A stretch of 64,000 bases of DNA from the NCBI GenBank assembly GCA_038396585.1, contig CP121691.1, positions 558,001-622,000 on the forward strand. Reading direction: 5' to 3'. The translations under genes were made by a program, and so were the position numbers. The stretch comes from Vallitaleaceae bacterium 9-2 (GTDB lineage: Bacteria; Bacillota; Clostridia; Lachnospirales; Vallitaleaceae). This document shows positions 44,782 to 53,768 of the stretch, piece by piece (positions within the stretch are counted from its first letter, which is position 1; each line of letters begins with the position of its first letter). Below the pieces are notes generated by a model. It saw only the letters and a list, made by a program, of their open reading frames with translations. It had not been told where the DNA came from and ran no database searches.

Positions 44782-44943
44782 CGAACAATATCTCTGTGAG
44801 ATAACGCGACATAGTCGCTTTGTTCCGCTCTCGGAAAGTCCTACATTAGCATTCTGCCTTGAAACATAGCAGAATGCGTCAAGGAAACTTTCCTACCGCG
44901 AACAATATCTCTGTGAGATAACGCGACATAGTCGCTTTGTTCC
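44782..44943. repeat. Two identical 45-bp multi-hairpin direct repeats flanking a nested palindrome
   Basis: Copies at 44782-44826 and 44899-44943 are identical. Each can fold as a small cloverleaf: outer GAACAA/TTGTTC, inner ATCTC-TGT-GAGAT and GCGAC-ATA-GTCGC. The 72 bases between them form a nested hairpin, GGAAAGT (44833-44839) with ACTTTCC (44887-44893) and inside it GCATTCTGC with GCAGAATGC. It fills most of the gap between the divergent ThrE and aldo/keto reductase genes. It may be a dispersed repeat (REP/MITE-like) or a leader element. Confidence 0.9.
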
Positions 44944-44979
44944 AATATACCATAAGTGTTGGAAAAATTGAATTAAAAT

Positions 44980-45010
44980 TTGACTTATAGTTAACTCAAA
45001 GGGGTATAAT
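44980..45010 (+). promoter_or_regulatory. Promoter of the aldo/keto reductase gene
   Basis: TTGACT (44980-44985), 19 bases, TATAAT (45005-45010), about 50 bases before the start codon and just outside the repeat element. Confidence 0.6.
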
Positions 45011-45059
45011 GTAAAGGAAGAAATATAAACATAAGAGTATTTATAAAGGAGTGACTTTG

Positions 45060-45911
45060 ATGAAAGCTTTAACAGATACGTATACATTACATAATGGCAT
45101 TAAAATCCCATGTGTGGGATTTGGAACGTGGCAAACGCCAGATGATGCAACGGGGGTCACAGCAGTAAAGCATGCGCTTGAGGTGGGATATCGACATATC
45201 GATACGGCAGCAGGCTATGACAATGAGCGTAGTGTAGGGATAGCGATTAAGGAAAGTGGAATCGAGCGGGAAGAGATTTTTGTTACGTCTAAGCTAAAAA
45301 ATACGGATCATGGTTATGAAGCGACGGTAAAAGCGTTTAATAAAACTTTGGAAGAACTTGATACACATTACCTAGATCTATACCTTATCCATTGGCCTAA
45401 TCCTATTCACTTTCGAGATAATTGGAAAGAAGCCAATGCAGGAAGTTGGAAAGCCTTTGAAGAATTTTATGCGGCAGGAAAGATTAAGGCAATCGGTGTA
45501 AGTAACTTTAGACCACATCATTTAGAAGCTTTGCTAGAAACGGCAAAGATAACACCTATGGTCAACCAAATCCGATTATGTCCAGGGGATGTCCACCAAG
45601 CAACACTGGAATTTTGTAATAAGCACAAAATCCTTCTCGAAGCATATAGCCCGTTGGGAACAGGACAAGTGTTTGAAGTTGAGCAGATGCAAGAGCTTGC
45701 TCGAAAATATGACAAATCAATTGCGCAAATATGCCTTCGTTGGAGTCTTCAATGCGGATATTTGCCGTTGCCAAAATCTGTAACGCCAAGTCGAATTGAA
45801 GAAAATGCCCAAATTTTTGATTTTGAATTAAGTAAAGAAGATGTTGATATGATGACAAATCTTGTAGGCGTATGTGGAACGGCAACTGATCCAGATCAAA
45901 CCAATTTTTAG
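45060..45911 (+). CDS. Aldo/keto reductase (AKR5-like, 2,5-diketogluconate reductase type)
   Basis: NADPH-type reductase of 283 aa. All catalytic residues are visible: Asp and Tyr in RHIDTAAGYDNE, Lys in VTSKLKN, His in YLIHWPNP; the cofactor segment PKSVTPSRIEEN is intact. AAAGGAG fits the ATG at 45060 better than the GTG at 45051, which overlaps it. Members act broadly on aldehydes, methylglyoxal and keto sugars; no neighbour narrows this down. It is transcribed alone and ends at a palindromic terminator. Confidence 0.92.
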   Translation: MKALTDTYTLHNGIKIPCVGFGTWQTPDDATGVTAVKHALEVGYRHIDTAAGYDNERSVGIAIKESGIEREEIFVTSKLKNTDHGYEATVKAFNKTLEELDTHYLDLYLIHWPNPIHFRDNWKEANAGSWKAFEEFYAAGKIKAIGVSNFRPHHLEALLETAKITPMVNQIRLCPGDVHQATLEFCNKHKILLEAYSPLGTGQVFEVEQMQELARKYDKSIAQICLRWSLQCGYLPLPKSVTPSRIEENAQIFDFELSKEDVDMMTNLVGVCGTATDPDQTNF

Positions 45912-45918
45912 TCCATTT

Positions 45919-45950
45919 AAAATGCTTGATAGTTAACTATCAAGCATTTT
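45919..45950. terminator. Perfect 16+16 palindromic bidirectional terminator
   Basis: AAAATGCTTGATAGTT (45919-45934) is followed at once by its exact complement (45935-45950). It lies at the meeting point of convergent genes and contains the stop codon of the minus-strand gene. Confidence 0.85.
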
Positions 45951-46853
45951 TATAATCTTTATTTCGGTTAAATGGCTATCTTCTATCGGGAGCGATGTAT
46001 CGTAATCCAGAACAAGAACCAATCCATCTTCTGAAAGGGCAAACCAATTCATAGGTGGCTCTAAGAAGGTGGATTCATCGAAGTAGGTTGGATACATGGA
46101 CGTATAATATTTTATCCCATCTAAGGCGTTGTCGCCAACATGAATTATTCCATCAAAACTTTGCCCTTCTTCTCGAAGTAAAATCCCCTCAACAATTGAA
46201 CTGTGCGGATGAATAAGTACATAGGTATCATCAGTATGAACCGACCAATCCTCCCCATCAATAACTGGGAGTGTATCTTCTCCAAATTTTGCTTGAAGCG
46301 TATCAAGAGTATCCAAAAAGCTAATATCATTAACACGGATGCTGTCAATATCTAGAGGATAATGTTGTGTAGCATCATAATGTAGATTCGTTGGCTTGGT
46401 ATAGCCATATTTAAACGTAGCATCCATAACGTTTAATAGCTCAATATATACCCACTCTTCATTGAGTTCATTAACGACATGACCAAGGACAAAACAATTA
46501 AGCTCAATATTTTCTATCGATTGAGAAAAATCAAAGGGGGCTTGGTAAACATTACCCTTTATAGAGTATACGTTCATGTCTGTATACTGGTTGGGAGTGA
46601 GTTTTTTGATGTGAAAGTTGGTGGGAGTGTTATTGAGCGTTGATAAAGTGCTGGTTAAAGTATCATTGGACGTCTTTAAAGCAGTGTTTTCATTGATTAG
46701 TTTCTGCAACTGGCTTTGAACTTTGGTTACCTCAGAAGCGTTGGTCATTAATTTGTGCGTTAAAGTATTTGTGCGAAACAGCATATACACCAGTGCAATG
46801 CTTAGGACAATGCAAAGCAGTATAAGCATTCGCTTAGATAGAATCTTATTCAT
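45933..46853 (-). CDS. Membrane-anchored protein with short coiled coil, unknown function
   Basis: Protein of 306 aa. One N-terminal helix (about residues 9-27, LILLCIVLSIALVYMLFRT) is followed by a coiled coil of about 40 residues (TNASEVTKVQSQLQKLINENTALKTS) and an extracytoplasmic domain of ~230 residues rich in Asp, Tyr and Thr. I do not recognise the domain; the general build (anchor, coiled coil, globular end) is shared with the 23144-23899 lipoprotein and may be a surface sensor. AAGGAGG precedes the ATG. Its stop lies inside the bidirectional terminator. Confidence 0.72.
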   Translation of the reverse strand: MNKILSKRMLILLCIVLSIALVYMLFRTNTLTHKLMTNASEVTKVQSQLQKLINENTALKTSNDTLTSTLSTLNNTPTNFHIKKLTPNQYTDMNVYSIKGNVYQAPFDFSQSIENIELNCFVLGHVVNELNEEWVYIELLNVMDATFKYGYTKPTNLHYDATQHYPLDIDSIRVNDISFLDTLDTLQAKFGEDTLPVIDGEDWSVHTDDTYVLIHPHSSIVEGILLREEGQSFDGIIHVGDNALDGIKYYTSMYPTYFDESTFLEPPMNWFALSEDGLVLVLDYDTSLPIEDSHLTEIKIIKMLDS

Positions 46854-46918
46854 AATTTATCTCCTCCTTAAGGTTAGTATTGCTGAAAAAAAAATATTTG
46901 TCAACAAAGAAAAAAATA

Positions 46919-46962
46919 TTGACGGCAAGGAGAAAGTTCGCTATAATGTTTGATATCAAACA
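46919..46962 (+). promoter_or_regulatory. marR promoter with overlapping operator palindrome
   Basis: TTGACG (46919-46924), 17 bases, TATAAT (46942-46947). The perfect palindrome TGTTTGATATCAAACA (46947-46962) begins on the last base of the -10, and ATCAAACA recurs at 46970-46977. This is a typical autorepression site for a MarR protein. Confidence 0.8.
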
Positions 46963-46997
46963 GTTAGAAATCAAACAATATGAAAATGGAGGCAATG

Positions 46998-47432
46998 ATG
47001 GTGGATAGACGGTTAGGGTTTGAGCTTCATGCATTGCATAACCTTATTAAACGGCGGGTAGAACGTTCACAATATTTTCGACATGCACAAGAGATGACAG
47101 GGATGAACAGCTGGATTATTTCTTTTTTAGCAAAACATCAAGATAAAGATATTTTTCAAAAAGATATTCAAGAACGATTTACGATAACTCGCTCAACAGC
47201 ATCTAAAGTACTTAGTTTAATGGAACAAAAAGAACTTATTGAACGCAAAAGTGTGCCTTCGGATGCACGACTTAAGAAGATTGTTCTGACGAAGAAGGCA
47301 ATTTTGATGCATGAAGCAATTGAACGGGAGATACAGAATATGGAAAATACCATGGTTCAAGGATTTTCAGAAGAAGAGCTACAGCAGATGTATCAATATA
47401 TTGAACGCATGAAAAAAAATATCAGTTCGTAG
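46998..47432 (+). CDS. MarR-family transcriptional regulator
   Basis: Regulator of 144 aa with the winged helix of MarR proteins: recognition region DIQERFTITRSTASKVLSLMEQKELIERK and the wing VPSDARLKKIVLT. The dimerisation helices lie at both ends. GGAGG at 46988-46992 is too near the ATGs at 46980 and 46995, so the ATG at 46998 is preferred. A promoter with an overlapping palindrome stands directly upstream. The next two genes encode an ABC exporter, so this is very probably its repressor, relieved by a drug or other ligand. Confidence 0.9.
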   Translation: MVDRRLGFELHALHNLIKRRVERSQYFRHAQEMTGMNSWIISFLAKHQDKDIFQKDIQERFTITRSTASKVLSLMEQKELIERKSVPSDARLKKIVLTKKAILMHEAIEREIQNMENTMVQGFSEEELQQMYQYIERMKKNISS

Positions 47433-47450
47433 TAAGGGAGGAAAGTGTAT

Positions 47451-49202
47451 ATGCATAAAAGATTATTAAAAAGTATTCGAGAATACAAAAAAGACGCAAT
47501 CAAAACACCGATATACGTTATGTTTGAAGTTATAATGGAAGTAGTTATCCCTTTTTTAATGGCAGATTTGATTGACTATGGTATTGATGCAGGGCAGATG
47601 TCTGTTGTTGTTAAAATGGGTGTGGCACTGTTAATTGCGGCGTTTATTTCCTTGGTTTTTGGAGCACTGGCAGGAAGAAGTGCCGCGATTTCATCCGCGG
47701 GTTTTGCAAAAAATCTACGTGAGGATATGTTTTATAATGTACAGACTTTTTCGTTTTCCAACATCGATAAGTTTTCTACATCAAGTATTATCACTCGCTT
47801 AACAACGGATGTTACCAATGTACAAAATGCGTTTCAGATGGTGTTACGTATGGCAGCAAGAAGCCCTGTTATGCTTGTATTTTCACTGATTGCCGCTTTT
47901 AGTATAGATCCGAAATTATCGCTGATTTTTTTAGGGGCGATTCCGATTTTAAGTTTAGGACTTTTTTTGATTATTACAAGAGCCTATCCAGTGTTTCAAC
48001 GGGTGTTTAAAAAGTATGACCGATTAAACAACATAGTTCAAGAAAATCTTGCAGGAATGCGAGTAGTGAAATCATATATCCGTGAGGATTATGAAGAAGA
48101 AAAGTTTAAAAAAGTTTCAAAAGAAATCTATGATGACTTTTCAGTTGCGGAAAAAACATTGGCATTTAATATGCCGTTAGTTCAATTTTTAATGTATGCT
48201 TCTATGATTCTTCTTTCATGGTTTGGAGCGAGAGCGATTATTGCCAGCGGTAATAATCCGGCAGTTGGACTTAGTACAGGACAGTTGATGAGTCTAATTA
48301 CCTATACCATGCAAATTCTTATGAGCTTGATGATGCTGTCGTTTGTTCTTGTGATGATTACAATTTCACGAGCATCTGTTGAACGTATTTCTGAGCTTCT
48401 TGAAGAAGAGAGTGACTTAAAAGATAAAGACGCGCCGATACAAGAAGTGAAAGAAGGGTCGATTGACTTTGAAAATGTTAAGTTTAGTTATTCAAAGGAT
48501 GCAGATAAGTTATGCCTAGATGGTATTAATTTGTCGATTGCATCTGGAGAGACAGTTGGAATCTTGGGTGGAACAGGATCGTCAAAGACAACGCTTATAC
48601 AGCTTATTCCAAGATTATACGATGCCACACAAGGAACGGTAAGCGTTGGTGGAATCGATGTCAAAAACTATGATCTAAAAGTTTTACGTGACCAAGTGGC
48701 GGTTGTGCTACAAAAAAATATTCTCTTTTCTGGAACAATAAAAGAAAACCTGCGTTGGGGAAATGCGATGGCAACAGATGAAGAACTCATCGAAGTGTGT
48801 AAACTAGCTCAGGCACATGATTTCATTCAAGAGTTTAAAAATGGCTATGATACCTACATTGAACAAGGTGGATCCAATGTTTCCGGTGGACAAAAACAAC
48901 GCTTGAGTATTGCAAGAGCCTTACTAAAAAAACCTAAGATTTTGATTCTAGATGATTCGACGAGTGCTGTGGATACAAAAACAGACGCGCTTATTCGACA
49001 GGCATTTGCTAAGCAGATTCCAGACACAACCAAAATCATCATTGCTCAACGTGTAGCATCAGTTAAAGAAGCGGATAAAATCATTGTCATGGACGATGGA
49101 GCGATTGCGGGTATTGGAACCCATGCATCCCTAATGGAAACAAATGCAATCTATAAGGAAGTATATGAATCACAAGTGAAAGGAGGTCATGACCATGAAT
49201 AA
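47451..49202 (+). CDS. Heterodimeric ABC exporter, subunit with degenerate ATP site
   Basis: Half-transporter of 583 aa: six membrane helices in the first ~310 residues, then an ATPase domain. The Walker A reads GGTGSSKT (Ser in place of the usual Gly before Lys), and Walker B is followed by Asp in place of the catalytic Glu (LILDDSTSAVD), while the signature is canonical (VSGGQKQR). This is the pattern of the degenerate-site partner in heterodimers such as BmrC/BmrD or TM287/288. AGGGAGG fits the ATG at 47451 better than the GTG at 47445. It overlaps the second subunit gene by 8 bases. Drug or peptide export is likely. Confidence 0.92.
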   Translation: MHKRLLKSIREYKKDAIKTPIYVMFEVIMEVVIPFLMADLIDYGIDAGQMSVVVKMGVALLIAAFISLVFGALAGRSAAISSAGFAKNLREDMFYNVQTFSFSNIDKFSTSSIITRLTTDVTNVQNAFQMVLRMAARSPVMLVFSLIAAFSIDPKLSLIFLGAIPILSLGLFLIITRAYPVFQRVFKKYDRLNNIVQENLAGMRVVKSYIREDYEEEKFKKVSKEIYDDFSVAEKTLAFNMPLVQFLMYASMILLSWFGARAIIASGNNPAVGLSTGQLMSLITYTMQILMSLMMLSFVLVMITISRASVERISELLEEESDLKDKDAPIQEVKEGSIDFENVKFSYSKDADKLCLDGINLSIASGETVGILGGTGSSKTTLIQLIPRLYDATQGTVSVGGIDVKNYDLKVLRDQVAVVLQKNILFSGTIKENLRWGNAMATDEELIEVCKLAQAHDFIQEFKNGYDTYIEQGGSNVSGGQKQRLSIARALLKKPKILILDDSTSAVDTKTDALIRQAFAKQIPDTTKIIIAQRVASVKEADKIIVMDDGAIAGIGTHASLMETNAIYKEVYESQVKGGHDHE

Positions 49203-51078
49203 AAAAGTCAATCGTGATACCATTAAGCGTTTACTTGCCTATATTGGTCAGTATAAACTTCAGTTAAGCGTTGTTGTAATAGCTATTATTTTAGGGGCAT
49301 TAGCTAATGCAAGTTCAGCGCTATTTATTCAGACCCTCATTGATGATTATATTACTCCGTTGCTTATTGAAAGTGTACCAAACTTTTCAGGACTATTTCG
49401 TATACTTCTCTTAATGGCGAGTGTATATATGGTCGGAGTCATTGCAACCTTAATTTATAATCGGGTAATGGTAGGAGTAGCTCAGGGCGTTCTAAAGACA
49501 ATACGGGATGAGCTTTTTGCAAAAATGCAAAAATTACCTGTTCGTTATTTTGATTCACGAAGTCATGGAGATATTATGAGTCATTATACTAATGATATCG
49601 ATACCCTGCGTCAGATGATTACGCAATCCCTGCCGCAACTGTTTTCTTCGGTAGTTACCATTGTTTCGGTTTTTTTTGCGATGATGTACTTAAGTCTTTG
49701 GTTAACGATTTTTGTACTCATTACAGTGGTGTTAATTATGCGTGTGATTCGCGTGATTGCAGGACGCAGCGGCAGCTATTTTGTAAAACAGCAGCAATCG
49801 TTAGGCGATGTTAACGGATATATTGAGGAAATGGTCAATGGTCTTAAGGTGGTCAAAGTATTTAACTATGAAGCTAAGGCAAAAGAAGCCTTTGATGTAA
49901 AAAACCAACAGCTTTGTGAAAATGCAACTTCAGCGAATAAGTATGCCAATATACTTATGCCGATTATGAATAACTTCGGGTATATTTTGTATGTATTGTT
50001 AGGAATTGTCGGTGGAGCAATGGCAATCTCGGCATTACCAAACTTTAGTTTAACCGGACGTGATGTTATTACCTTAGGTATGATTGCTTCATTCTTACAG
50101 TTATCAAGAAGCTTTATTCATCCACTGGCCCAAGTATCTCAGCAGATGAATGCAGTCATTATGGCGCTAGCAGGTGCAGAACGCATTTTTGAGCTTATGG
50201 ACCAAGAGAGCGAGCAAGACGAAGGCTATGTGACGTTAGTGAATGCTAAAATAGTCGATGGAGAGATTAGTCAGACACAGGAACGTACAGAGCACTGGGC
50301 ATGGAGACATCCACATCAAGATGGGACGGTTACATTTGAAGAACTAAAAGGTGAAGTGAATTTTTATGATGTGGATTTTGGATATAATGCAGAGGAGCTG
50401 GTTTTACATGACATATCTTTACATGCAAAGCCAGGAGAAAAAATTGCTTTAGTCGGAGCGACGGGAGCAGGAAAAACAACAATAACAAATCTCATCAACC
50501 GATTTTATGATATTGCAGATGGAAAAATTCGTTATGACGGAATCAATATCAATAAAATCAAAAAAAGTGATTTACGTCGCTCGCTAGGTGTTGTGTTACA
50601 AGAAGTTAATCTTTTTACAGGTACGGTAATGGATAATATTCGCTATGGACGCTTGGATGCAACGGATCAAGAGTGCATTCAAGCTGCAAAGCTTGCAAAT
50701 GCAGATCACTTTATTCGCATGTTGCCTCATGGTTATGACACCGTGCTATCTGGTGATGGTAATGGTTTATCCCAAGGGCAACGCCAGTTAATTTCGATTG
50801 CAAGGGCGGCAGTAGCAGATCCTCCAGTCATGATTCTTGATGAGGCAACATCCAGCATTGATACACGGACAGAATCAATTGTACAAGCAGGAATGGATTC
50901 GCTTATGCATGGTAGAACGGTCTTTGTTATTGCCCATCGTCTATCGACCATTAAAAATGCAGATATGATTATGGTTTTGGAACAAGGGCGTATTATTGAA
51001 CGAGGCAATCATGAACAATTGCTTGAGAAAAAAGGCAAGTATTACCAACTATATATAGGAACGTTTGAATTGCAGTAA
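49195..51078 (+). CDS. Heterodimeric ABC exporter, catalytic subunit
   Basis: Half-transporter of 627 aa, longer than its partner because of an insertion of about 50 residues between the membrane domain and the ATPase domain (around 345-400). Walker A (GATGAGKTT) and Walker B with catalytic Glu (MILDEATSSID) are canonical, but the signature is altered (LSQGQRQL). Together with the partner, one ATP site is complete and the other is not. AGGAGG at 49181-49186 suits the ATG at 49195 better than that at 49189. Last gene of the MarR operon. Confidence 0.93.
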   Translation: MNKKVNRDTIKRLLAYIGQYKLQLSVVVIAIILGALANASSALFIQTLIDDYITPLLIESVPNFSGLFRILLLMASVYMVGVIATLIYNRVMVGVAQGVLKTIRDELFAKMQKLPVRYFDSRSHGDIMSHYTNDIDTLRQMITQSLPQLFSSVVTIVSVFFAMMYLSLWLTIFVLITVVLIMRVIRVIAGRSGSYFVKQQQSLGDVNGYIEEMVNGLKVVKVFNYEAKAKEAFDVKNQQLCENATSANKYANILMPIMNNFGYILYVLLGIVGGAMAISALPNFSLTGRDVITLGMIASFLQLSRSFIHPLAQVSQQMNAVIMALAGAERIFELMDQESEQDEGYVTLVNAKIVDGEISQTQERTEHWAWRHPHQDGTVTFEELKGEVNFYDVDFGYNAEELVLHDISLHAKPGEKIALVGATGAGKTTITNLINRFYDIADGKIRYDGININKIKKSDLRRSLGVVLQEVNLFTGTVMDNIRYGRLDATDQECIQAAKLANADHFIRMLPHGYDTVLSGDGNGLSQGQRQLISIARAAVADPPVMILDEATSSIDTRTESIVQAGMDSLMHGRTVFVIAHRLSTIKNADMIMVLEQGRIIERGNHEQLLEKKGKYYQLYIGTFELQ

Positions 51079-51179
51079 AAATTTTATCGCAGATTATTTT
51101 GACCCTCTCCATGGAAAAGTGCTAGAAGCTATGGTATAATATAGCAACTAGTTTCTACACCTGTGGGAGGGTTAATTAT

Positions 51180-53768
51180 ATGATGAAGCGAGAGTTGTTT
51201 AGCAAAATAGCAGGCAAAACAATAGGGGTTTTTGTGTGTTTTTTTATTCTGACTGCTGGGTTTAATATTCATGTTAAGGCACAGGCACCCGCACGTGTTC
51301 TTTATATCAGTTCGTATTCTTATAGCTTTGATTCGGTACCGGGTCAGGTCAATGGGATAAAAAGTATTCTGGATGAAGAATATGTTAATTATGATCTTGA
51401 GTTTATGGATACAAAGCGTTTTAACAGCTCGATTAATTATGAAAATTATTATAATTTTTTATATCATCGTTTATCAAGTATAAAACCATATGATGTTATT
51501 ATTGTCGGTGATGACAATGCCCTCCAATTCTTAATGGACAATGAAGAACATCTTGTGAAGGATGTGCCTGTAATTTTCTTAGGAATCAATGATATGAATC
51601 GACTTTTAGAGGCGGAAAAAAGGGATAATTACACAGGTATTTATGAACAAATGTCAATCGAAGAAAATGTTGAACTGGCTAAAAGACTACAGCCGAATTT
51701 AAGAGAAATCATAGCCATCTATGATAATACGCGCACAGGTATTGGCGAATATAATGATTTTATGGCAGTAAGTGATAAATATCCAGAACTTATATTTAGC
51801 GGAATAAATTATAGTGAATTATCGGAAACAGAGTTTGAGCAACGATTAAGTTCGCTAGAAGACACCCAAGCATTAATGTATTTATCCATGATGGAAAATT
51901 ATATGAAGCAAGTCATTACTGTGGATGAAGCAGTGCATAATATTCTATCTGCAACCGATGCAGTCGTTTATACTCCAACGATTGGAGGCGAAGGCAAAGG
52001 ACTTCTTGGGGGATACTCGGTATCCTATTTTGAACATGGACGTTTGGCGGCTCAAATGGCCATGGATATTATTGGCGGAAAAAAAGTAGAAGATATAGCG
52101 ATAATTAAAGAAAGCCCAAATCAGTATATTATTGATTATAATGTATTGGTTAGGCATGGGTTGGATTTAGAACTCTTACCCAAAGAAACCGTACTAATTC
52201 ATGCGCCTGAGCCATTTATCGAATCGATTCGTTGGCTTTTAATTCCGGCACTTGTGGTCGGCTTTGTGATGATGATGCTCTCTGCGTTAATGTTTGTAGA
52301 TAACCGGAGAAAACACTTGGCTGCCATTGATTTGCAAGAAAAAAATGATGAGTTGACCGGACTTTATGAAGAATTAACTGCTCAAGAAGAAGAATTAAGA
52401 GCTCAATATGAAGAACTTGAAGACCACCGTCAAGCATTAATGCGAAGTCGAAAAAAATATAAAGAGCTGGCATACACAGATATGTTGACCGGGCTTAATA
52501 ATCGTGCATACTTATATGAAGTATTAGAGCGAGAATTCCAAAAAGATACCAAAGCAGGTTATCTTTTTTTCATTGATTTAGATAATTTTAAATATATTAA
52601 CGATTCTTTTGGACATATCCTTGGCGATAAAGTGTTAAGAGCGATTGGATATCGTCTGCAAAACCTTATGGATGATGAAACGGTGGTTATCCGTATTGGC
52701 GGTGATGAGTTTGTATTGGCGCGGTTTTCTTCAGAGGAACCTATTGACCATCAAAACTTGTTAGCGCAGATTAATGATTGTCTAGAGGACATGCTTATCA
52801 TAGGGGAAAAGGAAATATATGTAACAGGTAGTATAGGAGTTGTTGCTTTTCCGGAAAATGGTAAAACGGCTGAAGAACTTATACGAAAAGCAGATATTGC
52901 GATGTATGAAGCAAAAGAGAATGGAAAAGGTCAGGCAATGTATTATAGCAAGTTTATGGATAAGAATGTGACGAATCTTATGGGCATTCAAAATAATATC
53001 CGCTTTGCTATTGAACGCAATCAGTTTGAGTTATATTTGCAGCCACAAATTGAAGCGACAGACTTAGGGCTTGTCAGTTTTGAAGGTTTAATTCGGTGGA
53101 ATATGCCTGGAGAAGGCGTGATTAGTCCGGGAGAGTTTATTCCTGTGGCAGAACAACTAGGGCTTATACATCGTATTGGTCGCTGGGTGTATCAGCGAGC
53201 ATTTTACAGTATTGAGCGTCTTGAACAAGAGCTTGGCATAACAGTGAAAGTAGCGATGAATGTTTCAGCCATGGAAATTACTCGACCACACTTTGCCCGA
53301 GAGTTTTTTGAACTCATTCAATCCCACCATATGCAACCGAACAAATTGATTATCGAGTTAACCGAATCGGTATTTTTAGAAGCGGCAGAGCGCCACATTG
53401 ACACCTTAAAAGGGCTTCAAAATATTGGGGTTGAAATTCACTTGGATGATTTTGGGACAGGTTATTCGTCACTAAACTATTTGCGATTATTGCCAGTTGA
53501 TGTCGTTAAAATAGACAGGGATTTTATTCAAGATATCACCATAAATGAAAAACAGGCGGATTTGACCCAAAGCCTAATTAATATAATTCATAACCTAGGT
53601 AAAACAGTGGTTGCAGAAGGAGTTGAAACCCAGGAACAGTTACAATTATTGCAAACCATGGGATGTGACGTTATTCAAGGGTATTACTTTGCTAAACCCA
53701 TGCCATTAGAGGAAGCTATAGAATTTGCAAAATATCATCATCAAGTGAAGTTTTCTAACTTCGATTGA
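51180..53768 (+). CDS. Membrane GGDEF-EAL protein with ABC-type substrate-binding sensor domain
   Basis: Cyclic-di-GMP enzyme of 862 aa. A signal-type N-terminus (to about 35) precedes an extracytoplasmic ABC_sub_bind-like sensor (about 38-330), a membrane helix (352-373), a coiled coil (380-425), a GGDEF domain with an intact GGDEF at 507-511, and an EAL domain. In the EAL part the motif reads EGLIRW, with ELTES, DDFGTGYSSL, KIDRDF and EGVETQEQ all present, so both synthase and phosphodiesterase activity are possible. No RxxD inhibitory site is seen before GGDEF. GGAGGG precedes the ATG. The sensor probably binds a small solute outside the cell. Confidence 0.92.
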   Translation: MMKRELFSKIAGKTIGVFVCFFILTAGFNIHVKAQAPARVLYISSYSYSFDSVPGQVNGIKSILDEEYVNYDLEFMDTKRFNSSINYENYYNFLYHRLSSIKPYDVIIVGDDNALQFLMDNEEHLVKDVPVIFLGINDMNRLLEAEKRDNYTGIYEQMSIEENVELAKRLQPNLREIIAIYDNTRTGIGEYNDFMAVSDKYPELIFSGINYSELSETEFEQRLSSLEDTQALMYLSMMENYMKQVITVDEAVHNILSATDAVVYTPTIGGEGKGLLGGYSVSYFEHGRLAAQMAMDIIGGKKVEDIAIIKESPNQYIIDYNVLVRHGLDLELLPKETVLIHAPEPFIESIRWLLIPALVVGFVMMMLSALMFVDNRRKHLAAIDLQEKNDELTGLYEELTAQEEELRAQYEELEDHRQALMRSRKKYKELAYTDMLTGLNNRAYLYEVLEREFQKDTKAGYLFFIDLDNFKYINDSFGHILGDKVLRAIGYRLQNLMDDETVVIRIGGDEFVLARFSSEEPIDHQNLLAQINDCLEDMLIIGEKEIYVTGSIGVVAFPENGKTAEELIRKADIAMYEAKENGKGQAMYYSKFMDKNVTNLMGIQNNIRFAIERNQFELYLQPQIEATDLGLVSFEGLIRWNMPGEGVISPGEFIPVAEQLGLIHRIGRWVYQRAFYSIERLEQELGITVKVAMNVSAMEITRPHFAREFFELIQSHHMQPNKLIIELTESVFLEAAERHIDTLKGLQNIGVEIHLDDFGTGYSSLNYLRLLPVDVVKIDRDFIQDITINEKQADLTQSLINIIHNLGKTVVAEGVETQEQLQLLQTMGCDVIQGYYFAKPMPLEEAIEFAKYHHQVKFSNFD

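Noticed and set aside
44782-44943. CRISPR-like pair of repeats with a spacer
   Set aside because: Only two copies, the 45-base unit holds several stems, the 72-base spacer is itself palindromic, and no cas gene is near.
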